Source of the DNA: Nakaseomyces glabratus
Taxonomy: Eukaryota; Ascomycota; Saccharomycetes; Saccharomycetales; Saccharomycetaceae
NCBI RefSeq assembly: GCF_010111755.1
Contig: NC_088951.1
Coordinates: 310,001 to 374,000, forward strand
DNA length: 64,000 nucleotides
Direction of reading: 5' to 3'
The notes under the pieces were generated by a model, which was not told the DNA's origin, searched no databases, and saw only the letters and a list, made by a program, of their open reading frames with translations. Positions 9,437-18,309 of the stretch are shown here, in pieces. The position numbers were made by a program, and so were the translations under genes. Position 1 is the stretch's first letter. The number at the start of each line of letters is the position of its first letter.

Positions 9437-10423
9437 CTATAATAGCATGTCCATTCTAGAGAAAACTTCAAATACACCAGCAATAACTTCAAGTTTTAAA
9501 TCACTTCCTGGATTCGACTCTAATTCTTCTTGTAATTCCTTGTTCAAGTTAACGGAGATCCCATCTTTGGATTCTTTCTGCAAGTCAAATGGATATTGTG
9601 AAAATTGTGCCAGAATTTCTTCTGCTCGTGTGATGGCTTTATCTCTCTTGTCGTATTCTAGTGAACTTATGACATTTTCCAATACGTTAGCCCCATATGC
9701 ACCCGCTATCAAGGATACTGTTCTGATCAATTTAAAATTGGTAGATTCCGGAAAATAGCTGTTGTATGAAATTTCCATATTTCTGGAGACTAAGACGGAT
9801 AGTATTCTGCGCTTAATGGCTTCTTTACAACTCGAATCTGAAACTGGGTGTGTAGCCATATCAAACAAAAAGAAATTCTTCATTTCCGTCCTTAATACAC
9901 CTTTATCTACCAGTCCCTTGGCCAATCTCTCTCTAACTTGTTTCAATTGATAGTTTATCTTCAACAGGTTCCAAGTCTCACCACTTAGCAAGTCAATCCA
10001 GTTTGCAATAGACAAAGGTTCGTCGTTCACCATCAATTGTAAAGTCTCATCCAGCAAAACTTCACCTGTCTTACTGCTGTCTATCACCTCGATAAGTCTT
10101 TCAGATATATCAAATCTCATTCTGGCCGGAGCATCCAAAATCCGAATCTTATTTCTCAAGGCCAATTCGATCAGGATACAGCCACGAAGCGCATAAGATA
10201 TACTGTCGTTCCAAAAGGACAAGTAACCCTCACGATCTCTGAGACCCATCAGTAAAACTTCCTCCATCAATGTCAACGTAGGCTGCTTGGAATCGTTCTG
10301 TAGCTTAGACTCCTCCGGGTCATAAGCAATCTTACCACTGCTAGTACCATCATCCTCTCTGTCCTCAATGCCATTGCTAGCATTTTCACTCTTATTCACC
10401 CTACGACGCTGTAAAGTGGACAT
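9437..10423 (-). CDS. VPS74: Vps74, GOLPH3-family Golgi PI4P-binding adaptor
   Basis: Vps74 binds PI4P on Golgi membranes and the cytosolic tails of glycosyltransferases, keeping them in the Golgi through COPI. The 328-residue protein (345 in yeast) is a full GOLPH3 domain starting near [12 protein letters not shown]. Features visible: an N-terminal RRR cluster at residues 6-8 that fits the coatomer-binding site, Trp71 in [14 protein letters not shown] matching the PI4P-binding tryptophan, and the basic stretch [16 protein letters not shown]. Its place between CTS2 and FRQ1 is the yeast order (YDR372C). The neighbour FRQ1 activates the Golgi PI4-kinase Pik1, which makes the lipid Vps74 binds. 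The two share a divergent promoter region. Confidence 0.96.
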   Translation of the reverse strand: MSTLQRRRVNKSENASNGIEDREDDGTSSGKIAYDPEESKLQNDSKQPTLTLMEEVLLMGLRDREGYLSFWNDSISYALRGCILIELALRNKIRILDAPARMRFDISERLIEVIDSSKTGEVLLDETLQLMVNDEPLSIANWIDLLSGETWNLLKINYQLKQVRERLAKGLVDKGVLRTEMKNFFLFDMATHPVSDSSCKEAIKRRILSVLVSRNMEISYNSYFPESTNFKLIRTVSLIAGAYGANVLENVISSLEYDKRDKAITRAEEILAQFSQYPFDLQKESKDGISVNLNKELQEELESNPGSDLKLEVIAGVFEVFSRMDMLL

Positions 10424-11000
10424 GGTTTATATGTCGTTGTCGTTGTTGTTTTATAAGTAAATTATTTCGGACCTTTACTTGAGAAAGATAGGGCGTTACA
10501 GGTCGCAAAAGAAAACAAAAAAAAAGCACAATTCTTCTGTTACCTCAATGGATACTTCGTAATCTTAGCAAAGACAATACACAACCAAACGTATCAAAGT
10601 CACAACAAGAGTACCGCTGATTTTATTGCCAAGAAGTCAGTGAGTTTGTACTTCTTAAAAGTTTCAAGGAAACATGGATCGACTTGACTTCGCAACGACT
10701 TTCCAAGCCCGTTCTGAGTTAATTATGGCGTATGTAGTGACAACTGATTTCCCTGGAATATAACCCATCCAAAAAGGACTGAAGTTTCTTCGTTAAGACT
10801 GTTAGCTAACGGTCCTGTTTGTACTTGATGTTTACATGGAGCAGTTTTAGAAAGGGGATTAGTAAACTGTTTACCTGTCTAGGATAAGTACTCAAGTCAG
10901 AACTGGCGTGGTGAGCTGGACATTGAGGGAGTTCTTTGTTGTTTTGAGACAGGATTGATATCAGAAGAAGTTTGTGAAGTGAAGGTATAAGATATTCATA
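10424..11000. promoter_or_regulatory. Divergent promoter VPS74 / FRQ1
   Basis: This is a 577-bp interval between two divergent genes of the same Golgi PI4P system. I see no ORF and no clear factor site. Confidence 0.35.
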
Positions 11001-11573
11001 ATGGGAGCTAAAGCATCCAAGTTATCGAAGGAGGATCTAACGAGTTTGAAGCAGTCGACATATTTTGACCGCAGGGAGATACAGCAGTGGCACAAGGGAT
11101 TTCTGCGAGACTGCCCCAATGGGTACTTGACCCGTGATGACTTCATCAGAATATACAAGCAATTTTTCCCATTTGGATCACCAGAGGAGTTTGCTGGTCA
11201 TTTGTTTTCTGTGTTTGATAAAGACAACAATGGTTATATCGACTTCAAGGAGTTTATAACGGTTTTAAGTACCACCTCCCGTGGAACCTTGGAGGAGAAG
11301 CTAGTTTGGGCGTTCCAACTTTACGATTTGAATCATGACGGGTTCATAACATTTGATGAGATGCTAACCATTGTGGCTAGTGTATATAAGATGATGGGGT
11401 CAATGGTCAAGCTTGATGAGGATGAAGCGACACCTGAGTTGCGAGTACGAAAAGTGTTCAAAATCATGGACAAAGATGAAGACGGATATATTACACTGGA
11501 AGAGTTCAGAGAGGGTTCTAAAGTGGATCCATCGATCATTAGTGCATTAAATATTTACGACGGTCTCGTGTAA
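11001..11573 (+). CDS. FRQ1: Frequenin (Frq1), calcium sensor activating Pik1
   Basis: Frq1 is an N-myristoylated EF-hand calcium sensor that binds and activates the PI4-kinase Pik1 at the Golgi. The protein is 190 residues, identical in length to the yeast one. It starts MGAKASK, a good N-myristoylation signal. Four EF-hand regions are visible: a degenerate first (about 36-48), then three with acidic loops starting at Asp73 ([10 protein letters not shown]), Asp109 ([10 protein letters not shown]) and Asp157 ([10 protein letters not shown]). The C-terminus NIYDGLV is typical of the NCS family. Order (VPS74, FRQ1, PHO92) is as in yeast. Confidence 0.97.
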   Translation: MGAKASKLSKEDLTSLKQSTYFDRREIQQWHKGFLRDCPNGYLTRDDFIRIYKQFFPFGSPEEFAGHLFSVFDKDNNGYIDFKEFITVLSTTSRGTLEEKLVWAFQLYDLNHDGFITFDEMLTIVASVYKMMGSMVKLDEDEATPELRVRKVFKIMDKDEDGYITLEEFREGSKVDPSIISALNIYDGLV

Positions 11574-11750
11574 CAGTTATAGATTAAGAAATATATGAAA
11601 TAAAACAATTAATAATAAAATGCATGTTTCAAGACTGAGTCATTAAGAAGTGGTTTATTTTCAATAACTAGTTATTGATTTTTCTATCACACACTGTACT
11701 AGTATTGATTAGAGCATGTAGTCGTAGGCGGAGAAGAAACTCAGTTAATT

Positions 11751-12680
11751 TCAATTATAGTCTTGATCTAGGAAACATTTGATATTTGTGTTGTCAGACT
11801 TGAAAAGCTGAAGCACTGCTTGACCAATATAGAAGGGAATCTCCTGCGTATCTCTAGATTTTGTAATTGGTTTCATTTCATTTTCTGGTATTAGAAATCT
11901 CTTCAGATGAGCATTCTTAAGATCTTTTACGAGGACCCATCGTACTCTGAATGCCGCCCCATATTTGCTGCTGTCGTCCCATAAGGACGTATCTAGACAA
12001 TCCTGAAGATCAGATGACATCTCTGCTACACCACAAAATCTGCCGGATGCATTGACTGAGAAGAAGAGGAAAATCTTTGCGCCTGCCTTTAGTTCTTTGT
12101 ATGCCTGTGACAGCTTTCGATTACCGAAATGTGTGGATGACCAAATACTGTTATAAAAAGATTTCTTGATATGATCTAAGCTGATTGATTTTATAACGAA
12201 AAATCTACTGAATTCAGGTACATTCACCCAAGCAGGGACAATAGCTAATGACTTTTTCCTTTTAACAGAAGCTTTAAGCTTTGTCGGCTTGTTATAGTAC
12301 TGATAGTTGGGTTTAGATTCAGTTAAAACATCAACTGTGGGATTTGTTCTAACATTGGTAGTCAAACCTTGTGTTGGTGTAGACAATTTGTAATTTGTTA
12401 TAAAATCACTGTTGATATCAGCCGAATGTGTTGTATGTGTGACTGGAACAACTTTATAGGCATTATCACGCTGGCGACTTGTATCGCAGATCTGTTGCCT
12501 GGGAACGTCTGCGCTTCTCTGTTCATAGTTTTCATATGACATAATTGTATACCTGTGATCCAGATCTGGCAGTCTAAGCACCCGACCACCGTGCAGCAGC
12601 CCTTCTAGCTCCTTAAGAGAGTCCTCAATTGTTCTCATGGCAAATTTTTTTTGTGGAGTCTCTGCAGCAATTAGCTTCAT
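11751..12680 (-). CDS. PHO92: Pho92, YTH-domain m6A reader
   Basis: Pho92 (Mrb1) is the YTH-domain reader of N6-methyladenosine in yeast. It acts on methylated meiotic mRNAs and on PHO4 mRNA stability. I choose the ATG at 12680 (MKLIAAETPQ), giving 309 residues against 306 in yeast. The longest frame would start at 12761, but a TATA box (TATAAAAG, minus strand, 12744-12737) lies inside that extension, so its ATG is probably upstream of the transcript start. A second candidate is the ATG at 12638 (MRTIEDSLKE). The YTH domain fills the C-terminal half, from SRFFVIKSISLDHIKKS through GRFCGVAEM to FKSDNTNIKCFLDQDY. A Ume6-type TAGCCGCC element lies at 12720-12727 just upstream. Confidence 0.9.
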   Translation of the reverse strand: MKLIAAETPQKKFAMRTIEDSLKELEGLLHGGRVLRLPDLDHRYTIMSYENYEQRSADVPRQQICDTSRQRDNAYKVVPVTHTTHSADINSDFITNYKLSTPTQGLTTNVRTNPTVDVLTESKPNYQYYNKPTKLKASVKRKKSLAIVPAWVNVPEFSRFFVIKSISLDHIKKSFYNSIWSSTHFGNRKLSQAYKELKAGAKIFLFFSVNASGRFCGVAEMSSDLQDCLDTSLWDDSSKYGAAFRVRWVLVKDLKNAHLKRFLIPENEMKPITKSRDTQEIPFYIGQAVLQLFKSDNTNIKCFLDQDYN

Positions 12681-12970
12681 GTGGCCGTAACAATAATATA
12701 AGAAACAGGAAATTGAAAATAGCCGCCAGTCCCGCCCTTTTATAGTAAGAATATATACCACTATACGTAATGTGCATATGATATATCACTTCTTCTCTAC
12801 AATGTGCCTCCGCTGAAGCTCATCGCTTCTAGCAGCGCGTGATGAGGCCCAGATAGCAGTTGACAACAACTAATGACTACAGACTTATCAATATCCATGG
12901 GTACTGTAATGCATATATGTTAGTTATATCAATCCACACTAATACAGATTATCTGTGTGTAGCTGGGTAA
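12681..12970. promoter_or_regulatory. Divergent promoter PHO92 / WIP1 with URS1-like, TATA and PAC elements
   Basis: On the PHO92 side there is TAGCCGCC (12720-12727), the core of the Ume6 URS1 site, next to a minus-strand TATA box at 12737-12744. An exact PAC element (CTCATCGC) lies at 12819-12826. In yeast PHO92 is induced in meiosis, so a Ume6 site is expected from biology. Binding here is inferred. Confidence 0.55.
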
Positions 12971-13195
12971 ATGGATACCGAGCAATTGGCTAAGTATGTT
13001 CTCAGGACTCTTGAGCAGAGCTCAGAGGCAGGGCGTTTAGCGATACCTTCTGAGGGCTCTAAGCTTTTGCTTGCTAGCGCAACTAGTGAACTGATTCGAG
13101 ATCTTCTTTTGCGGGCAAAAGAACTTGCTTCAGTCGATAACTCTGAGATTTTACCGCATCATCTTGAATCAGCACTAGATGAAATGCTAAAATGA
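12971..13195 (+). CDS. WIP1: Wip1, CENP-W-like histone-fold kinetochore protein
   Basis: Wip1 is the yeast CENP-W. It forms a histone-fold pair with Cnn1 (CENP-T) in the CCAN of the inner kinetochore. The frame is 74 residues, slightly shorter than yeast Wip1 (about 89). The pattern of three helices fits a histone fold: a first helix near LAKYVLRTLE, a long central helix around LLLASATSELIRDLLLRAKELAS, then LPHHLESALDEMLK. It is small and divergent, so the call leans on its position between PHO92 and BCS1, exactly as YDR374W-A in yeast. Its kinetochore neighbour NKP1 is 16 kb away and is unrelated in control. Confidence 0.85.
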   Translation: MDTEQLAKYVLRTLEQSSEAGRLAIPSEGSKLLLASATSELIRDLLLRAKELASVDNSEILPHHLESALDEMLK

Positions 13196-13336
13196 TGGCA
13201 GTAATCTGTTGGATAATGCTATAGCATGCGAAGTCACATGCTAACCTTTTGTATTTATTTACAAGTATAATATATATATACATATATTTTTAAACCTGAT
13301 TATTAATAGATTGAACTTTAGTGCAGTTTTATGTGG

Positions 13337-14710
13337 TCATACTACAAATTCTTCGTTAGTCTTCATTGTGTGCACCATCTTGATAGCTGATTCTGGGTCA
13401 TCCTTATTCATTACAAACAGACCTTGGAGTTGTGCTGTACTAACTGATGACCCCAAAGACTCAACAGCTTCGACAAATTTCTTGCAGTTATTGACTTCTC
13501 CGGGGTAGAACTTCAAGAACATCTTCTCAATTTGGTATGAAGTTGCATTGCCAATAAAAACCTTATAGTCTATACGGCCAGGTCTCATTATGGCTTTATC
13601 CAATTTTTCAGGGTGGTTGGTAGTCATGAAAGTAATGGTCTCCTCACTGGAGGTGACACCATCAAGCGCGTTCAAAAGACCACTGAAAGTTACAGCAGAA
13701 TGGAATCCTTGTTCACCTGTTTGTTCTCTTTTATTAAAAGCGGCATCAATGTCTTCTAATAGTAAGATACTTCTCTCGGGCATATTGTTCATCAAGTGAT
13801 TCAATCTATCATCAGTTAAATTATTTTCTGATAAGTTCAGTATGCAGATATTGTAGTCGAGTTCACCGGCTAAGGCTTGAATAAAGCTAGTTTTACCAGA
13901 GCCAGGTGGACCGTATAATAAGTAACCCCTACGATATGGAATACCTCTATCTGAGTACCATTTACCGTTCTTCATAAAGTCATGAACATCCTCTATGATA
14001 TCCTCCTTGATACCCTTATCGAGAACTACTGATGGCAGCAGACGTTTCGCCTTTGGTTGACCGAACTTCCTCCACTCAGGTCCAAAAGAAGTGTATATTA
14101 CTGTCTTACCTGCAGTTGTTTTCAGAGCTATATCTTTGGCTTCATTCAATATGTCTTGAAATAAGTGTCGGTCACGGTACAAGGTGGTCAACGTCACTGT
14201 TTCAAAAGGTGTACCATTGGAGATATCCACCATTTTCGCCGATCTTTCTCTCTTGATGCGAATAAATGCACCTTTATATCTAATCCAGTGGTTACCGGGT
14301 CCTGGGACTAGACTGAATTTGGTACTCACAGAACCATTGTCGTGTTGTATGTAACTTGTTCTTACGGATAGATGCTTAGAAATTCGCTGTGGGTGCTTGG
14401 ACATCCACGATAAGAACCATGAGTATGACTTGTCCCTAGACTGGATCTCGAGGTCGACGATCATTTGCTTATATGCTAGTCTACTGGCCTTCACCATCCC
14501 GGATTTCGCTAATGCCAGCCCGGTACCAAGAAGCATTAGCCCACCACCAGCAGCAAAATATGGATTGTTCTGCATAGCCGAGTCTATTAAAGACCTGATG
14601 GTTCCTTTCTCACCACTTGCCAGGGTGCTTGTCAATTCATTGCCTATCGTGTCAGCGCCCGTTGTGGGGGCATCCGGTGGCAGTGTGCTCTGCCCGTTGC
14701 CACTGTTCAT
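13337..14710 (-). CDS. BCS1: Bcs1, mitochondrial AAA translocase for the Rieske protein
   Basis: Bcs1 is an inner-membrane AAA protein that moves the folded Rieske Fe-S protein (Rip1) from matrix to intermembrane space during complex III assembly. The protein is 457 residues (456 in yeast). A single transmembrane segment lies at about 50-70 ([18 protein letters not shown]). It is followed by the basic Bcs1-specific import region, then a AAA domain with Walker A GPPGSGKT at 267-274, Walker [13 protein letters not shown], and the arginine-finger segment [18 protein letters not shown]1 shares a divergent promoter with ARH1, another mitochondrial gene, as in yeast (YDR375C-YDR376W). Confidence 0.97.
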   Translation of the reverse strand: MNSGNGQSTLPPDAPTTGADTIGNELTSTLASGEKGTIRSLIDSAMQNNPYFAAGGGLMLLGTGLALAKSGMVKASRLAYKQMIVDLEIQSRDKSYSWFLSWMSKHPQRISKHLSVRTSYIQHDNGSVSTKFSLVPGPGNHWIRYKGAFIRIKRERSAKMVDISNGTPFETVTLTTLYRDRHLFQDILNEAKDIALKTTAGKTVIYTSFGPEWRKFGQPKAKRLLPSVVLDKGIKEDIIEDVHDFMKNGKWYSDRGIPYRRGYLLYGPPGSGKTSFIQALAGELDYNICILNLSENNLTDDRLNHLMNNMPERSILLLEDIDAAFNKREQTGEQGFHSAVTFSGLLNALDGVTSSEETITFMTTNHPEKLDKAIMRPGRIDYKVFIGNATSYQIEKMFLKFYPGEVNNCKKFVEAVESLGSSVSTAQLQGLFVMNKDDPESAIKMVHTMKTNEEFVV

Positions 14711-14970
14711 CGGTTATAGCGCTTCTCAATTATGCTCGGTGAGATGAAAAGAAATTGTAGATATGTTGGTATACCAGTATTTACTATATACCATAACTGT
14801 AACAGCTTTTCGATTTCTGTCAAAGGGACTCATCGCAGTCTTACCTGAAAAAAATCCGCAGCGATGAGCTTCCTAGAAATTTGAAGTCATCTTGAATCAT
14901 TAATAATCATATAGTTTAGCCATGATTGCAGTCCATATGGTTTGTAGATCATCAGTGTAAGCAATATAAG
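14711..14970. promoter_or_regulatory. Divergent promoter BCS1 / ARH1 with two opposed PAC motifs
   Basis: Two exact PAC elements face each other: CTCATCGC at 14829-14836 and GCGATGAG at 14861-14868, 25 bp apart. PAC normally marks ribosome-biogenesis genes, whereas both genes here are mitochondrial assembly factors. Confidence 0.55.
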
Positions 14971-16476
14971 ATGATATTTATAAGGCAGCTCAGTAGCCAG
15001 GTTGAAAGGAAATCTGTCTCAGTGGTAGGATCCGGTCCGTCTGGGTTCTACACGGCTTACCATCTATTATCGAAGTCCCCAATCCCCTTGCATGTTACCA
15101 TATGGGAGAAGTTGCCGGTGCCGTTTGGGCTTAGCAGATATGGTGTGGCGCCAGACCATCCTGAGGTGAAGAATTGTGAGGATACGTTCACTAACTGTGC
15201 AGAGCAATATATCAGCGGCGAGATCAATGACAAGAATCCCCTGGGTCATAAGTTTGATTTTATCGGTGGTGTGAAAATAGGTGAGGATGTCCCTTTGAAG
15301 ACATTGATAGATAATCAGGACGCAGTCATACTGAGCTATGGGTGTGGTGGAGATAAACGGTTAGGTATACCGGGGGAGACAGATACTGCAGGAGTTCTAT
15401 CAAGCAGAGAATTTGTCAGTTGGTATAACGGACACCCAGATTTTGCCAGTAAAGAGAAACTAAATTCATTTGATTGGTCTCGAGTTAAGAATGTCGCTAT
15501 CATTGGTAATGGTAATGTGGCACTTGATATATCAAGAGTGCTCTTGAGCAACGGAATCCCAGAGATATGGGACAAGACGGATATCTCTAAGCATGCACTA
15601 AACATTTTGAAACATGCTCCGATAGAGACTGTAAAGATGATTGCCAGAAGAGATTTTATCCACTCAAAATTTACCAACAAGGAGTTCAGAGAGCTCTGGG
15701 AACTAGAGAAGTATGGTATCAAGGGACACATATCATCTAAATACTTCAGTGAGGACATGTTTGATTTCGAGAAGCATCAGGGTTCACCTCTATATGATCG
15801 GGCGTTTAAGAGAAGAGTGGAGATGTGCTCTGAATATTTGAAGCCGTTTGATCAAAGGTTGAAGAAAAACTATAAGAAATTTCCACCTGTGAATCCCATT
15901 GGTAAAGAATGGGAGTTGGATTATTTAAAGAGTCCCGTCGAGATCATTAAGGATGATTCCAGTGGGAAGATTAAGGGTTTAAAGCTAACAGAAAATGAAG
16001 TCACACAGGATAACAAGGTCATCTCGACTGGGAAGACATTGCAGTACGAAGTTGATTTATTGATTACTTCCTTGGGTTACGGTGGAATACCTTTACAGGA
16101 TTTCAAAACATTGGACATTGGGTTCCATGATTCTAGAGGCCACATAATAAACAACAACGGCAAAGTTCTGGATAACAAAGGACAAGTCGTGCCACATCTA
16201 TACACATCTGGATGGATACGGAAGGGCAGTCAAGGTGTGATAGCCAGTACAATGATGGATGCCTTCGAAGTGGGCGACAACGTACTGGCTGATCTATACG
16301 CTACCCGTGATACATATAAACATACAGACTTAGCGCAGCTGCTCAGAACGCACAGACACACAACATGGTTCGACTGGCAACGGATCGACAAGCACGAACG
16401 CGACGCAGGGTCCGCAGAAGGGAGACCTAGAGCCAAGATAGAGGACAAAGAGGAGATGTTAGAGTATGCTCAATAG
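14971..16476 (+). CDS. ARH1: Arh1, mitochondrial NADPH-adrenodoxin reductase
   Basis: Arh1 is the matrix-side flavoprotein that passes electrons from NADPH to the ferredoxin Yah1, for Fe-S cluster and heme A synthesis. The first ATG of the frame is at 14971, giving 501 residues (493 in yeast). In-frame sequence further upstream lacks an ATG. The N-terminus (MIFIRQLSSQVERK) is basic and lacks acidic residues for its first ten positions, fitting a mitochondrial presequence. The FAD-binding GxGxxG is VVGSGPSGFY near residue 18. The NADPH-binding motif is AIIGNGNVALDISR near 175. The C-terminal conserved GWIRKGSQGVIASTMMDAFE segment, typical of adrenodoxin reductases, is present. Confidence 0.96.
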   Translation: MIFIRQLSSQVERKSVSVVGSGPSGFYTAYHLLSKSPIPLHVTIWEKLPVPFGLSRYGVAPDHPEVKNCEDTFTNCAEQYISGEINDKNPLGHKFDFIGGVKIGEDVPLKTLIDNQDAVILSYGCGGDKRLGIPGETDTAGVLSSREFVSWYNGHPDFASKEKLNSFDWSRVKNVAIIGNGNVALDISRVLLSNGIPEIWDKTDISKHALNILKHAPIETVKMIARRDFIHSKFTNKEFRELWELEKYGIKGHISSKYFSEDMFDFEKHQGSPLYDRAFKRRVEMCSEYLKPFDQRLKKNYKKFPPVNPIGKEWELDYLKSPVEIIKDDSSGKIKGLKLTENEVTQDNKVISTGKTLQYEVDLLITSLGYGGIPLQDFKTLDIGFHDSRGHIINNNGKVLDNKGQVVPHLYTSGWIRKGSQGVIASTMMDAFEVGDNVLADLYATRDTYKHTDLAQLLRTHRHTTWFDWQRIDKHERDAGSAEGRPRAKIEDKEEMLEYAQ

Positions 16477-16821
16477 AAACCAAAAGGAAGTATTTATTCT
16501 GTCCTGTATGTATATCTATTAATATATTAGAATGTGCAGATGCTCATATATAAGCATACATGTGACAAATATCAAGCTACGAACCAATGAGATCAAAGGG
16601 AAGGTCACATGTATTCAAACGTATAACACTATATACATTGAGGTTTCAACTTCGAAAGTTTCTGTTTGATTACTGTGAAGGGAGAATAGTAGTGAGAGTA
16701 GTAGCGTATTCCATATAGTTTATTCGAAGTGTATTTAAAGGAAATCCTAGAGGTGCGCCATTAGGGTAGGTACAAGATAATTATCAAACTACAAGCAAAT
16801 ACACATATACACACGATAGCG
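16477..16821 (+). promoter_or_regulatory. ATP17 promoter with HAP-type CCAAT box
   Basis: An ACCAATGA sequence at 16583-16590 matches the Hap2/3/4/5 consensus (ACCAATNA), about 230 bp before the ATP17 ATG. HAP control of ATP synthase genes is well known in yeast. I see no gene in this gap. Confidence 0.45.
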
Positions 16822-17127
16822 ATGATATTCAAGCGTGCTGTGTCTACATTGATTCCACCAAAGGTTGTTTCTGCACAGCAACTGGGGGCCGCTCCAAATG
16901 CTAAGCGTATTGCCAATGTTGTGAGTTTCTACAAGAGTCTACCACAGGGACCAGCTACTGCAGCCAACAATGCTGGCTACGGCAGGTTTTTGGGCAAGTA
17001 CAAGAGCAAGTACTATGATGGCGAGAATGCCAGCGGTAAGCCAATCTGGCACTTGTCCCTAGCGGTTATCACTTTTGGATACTCCCTAGAGTACTTTTTC
17101 CACTTGAGACACCACAAGGACCATTAG
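16822..17127 (+). CDS. ATP17: Atp17, subunit f of mitochondrial F1Fo ATP synthase
   Basis: Atp17 is the small f subunit of the Fo membrane sector, needed for a functional, dimer-competent ATP synthase. The 101-residue product has the same length as in yeast. The start MIFKRAVSTLIPPKVV is an amphipathic basic presequence. The mature core includes AKRIANVVSFYKSLPQGP and a single membrane segment near the C-terminus (WHLSLAVITFGYSLEYFF), then a basic end (HLRHHKDH). It lies between ARH1 and LSM6 as in YDR377W. Confidence 0.96.
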   Translation: MIFKRAVSTLIPPKVVSAQQLGAAPNAKRIANVVSFYKSLPQGPATAANNAGYGRFLGKYKSKYYDGENASGKPIWHLSLAVITFGYSLEYFFHLRHHKDH

Positions 17128-17375
17128 TGAAGCCTGTTGATACCAAAAGGTCACACCATAAATCAAACTGCACAAATTAACAAATACATTCCTACACAAT
17201 AAAAAAAAATATAAAAGAGTACATATTTTGTATATATTCTAGGTAATAATAAACAACAAATTCGTTTCCAAAAAGAAGTAATATGAAATATATTGAATTC
17301 TATGTATTATACAAGTTTTTTTTTGTGTTATATTCGTTTCGTAAATGTTACATTGGCTAATCACACTCTTTTCCT

Positions 17376-17615
17376 CTAGGCTTCGCTGATGTACATCACC
17401 TGGGTACCTCTCAGAAACACATCGCTGGCGTACTTCTTCAATAGGTTGTTGTTTGGATGCTCGTAGTGCTCACGGGTCTCGCTCAATGCGACGTTCATGA
17501 ACCCGTCGATGCTCTCCAGCACTCCGCTGTACAGCATACCACTGTACAGCTTCACATGCACGGGCTTGCCGATAATGTTGGACAGAAACTGCGTCGACAC
17601 ACTCTCTTCAGCCAT
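17376..17615 (-). CDS. LSM6: Lsm6, Sm-like protein of the Lsm1-7 and Lsm2-8 rings
   Basis: Lsm6 is a subunit of both Lsm heptamers: Lsm1-7 in cytoplasmic mRNA decay and Lsm2-8 bound to the U6 snRNA 3' end. The 79-residue protein (86 in yeast) is a single Sm fold. The Sm1 motif is LSNIIGKPVHVKLYSGMLYSG through GFMNVALS, and the Sm2 motif includes VFLRGTQVMYIS. Position next to ATP17 is as YDR378C. Confidence 0.96.
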   Translation of the reverse strand: MAEESVSTQFLSNIIGKPVHVKLYSGMLYSGVLESIDGFMNVALSETREHYEHPNNNLLKKYASDVFLRGTQVMYISEA

Positions 17616-18309
17616 GGCTCGATAAATATATTCTCTGCTTTGCTTACCCTCTCAATTCTGCAACATTCAAAGACTATAGTTGTGCTATATACTGGCTTCT
17701 CTTGAAATATTTCAGCGGTGCGGGAATGCCAAAGTAAATTCGTGGCATGTGAGGAGTATAAAAGGCATTCAGCGGGATCTGCGGTTGCGCACAGTCTATT
17801 TATATCTACGCCGCATGTTACAAATGTACATATAGCTTGTCTGGAAGCACGCAGATACATATGCGGTGTGGATTACACAAAAAGTGTAGATACCAATTGC
17901 TACATACACGGCACATCTTATTTGCTTCACCTCTAGGCACTTTGCTCCAAGTCGAATACAAGCTACTGATACTAGTGAACATTGTACTGTACCACTATAC
18001 AAGCGCAACGAAACGCTAGGCTAAAAATAAAATGTTGACACATGTCCCCACAAGATAACACATCACACTCCGAGACGCAGTGCGCTCCAGCTCATCCCAA
18101 CGCAAGATGTGTCCAGGCTGGTCAGTTAGTTGTTGCGGCGCACGGCTCATCTGCTGGTCTGGTGTGGTCAAAGAAATGCTATACTTACTGATCCCGCTTC
18201 GCACACTACATGCCCTCTGGTTAGACTATAAATACCAGGCAACCAGACCTACCTCTCATTAGACACCAATCCGGCTGAGAACCCACCACCAGAACTACCC
18301 GGTATTACG
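17616..18309. promoter_or_regulatory. Divergent promoter LSM6 / RGA2-type gene
   Basis: This 694-bp interval has a clear TATA box for the plus strand (TATAAATA, 18227-18234) 76 bp before the RhoGAP ATG. I looked in all frames for a LIM-domain coding piece (paired CxxC zinc ligands) and found none. No RNA gene is visible. Confidence 0.5.
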
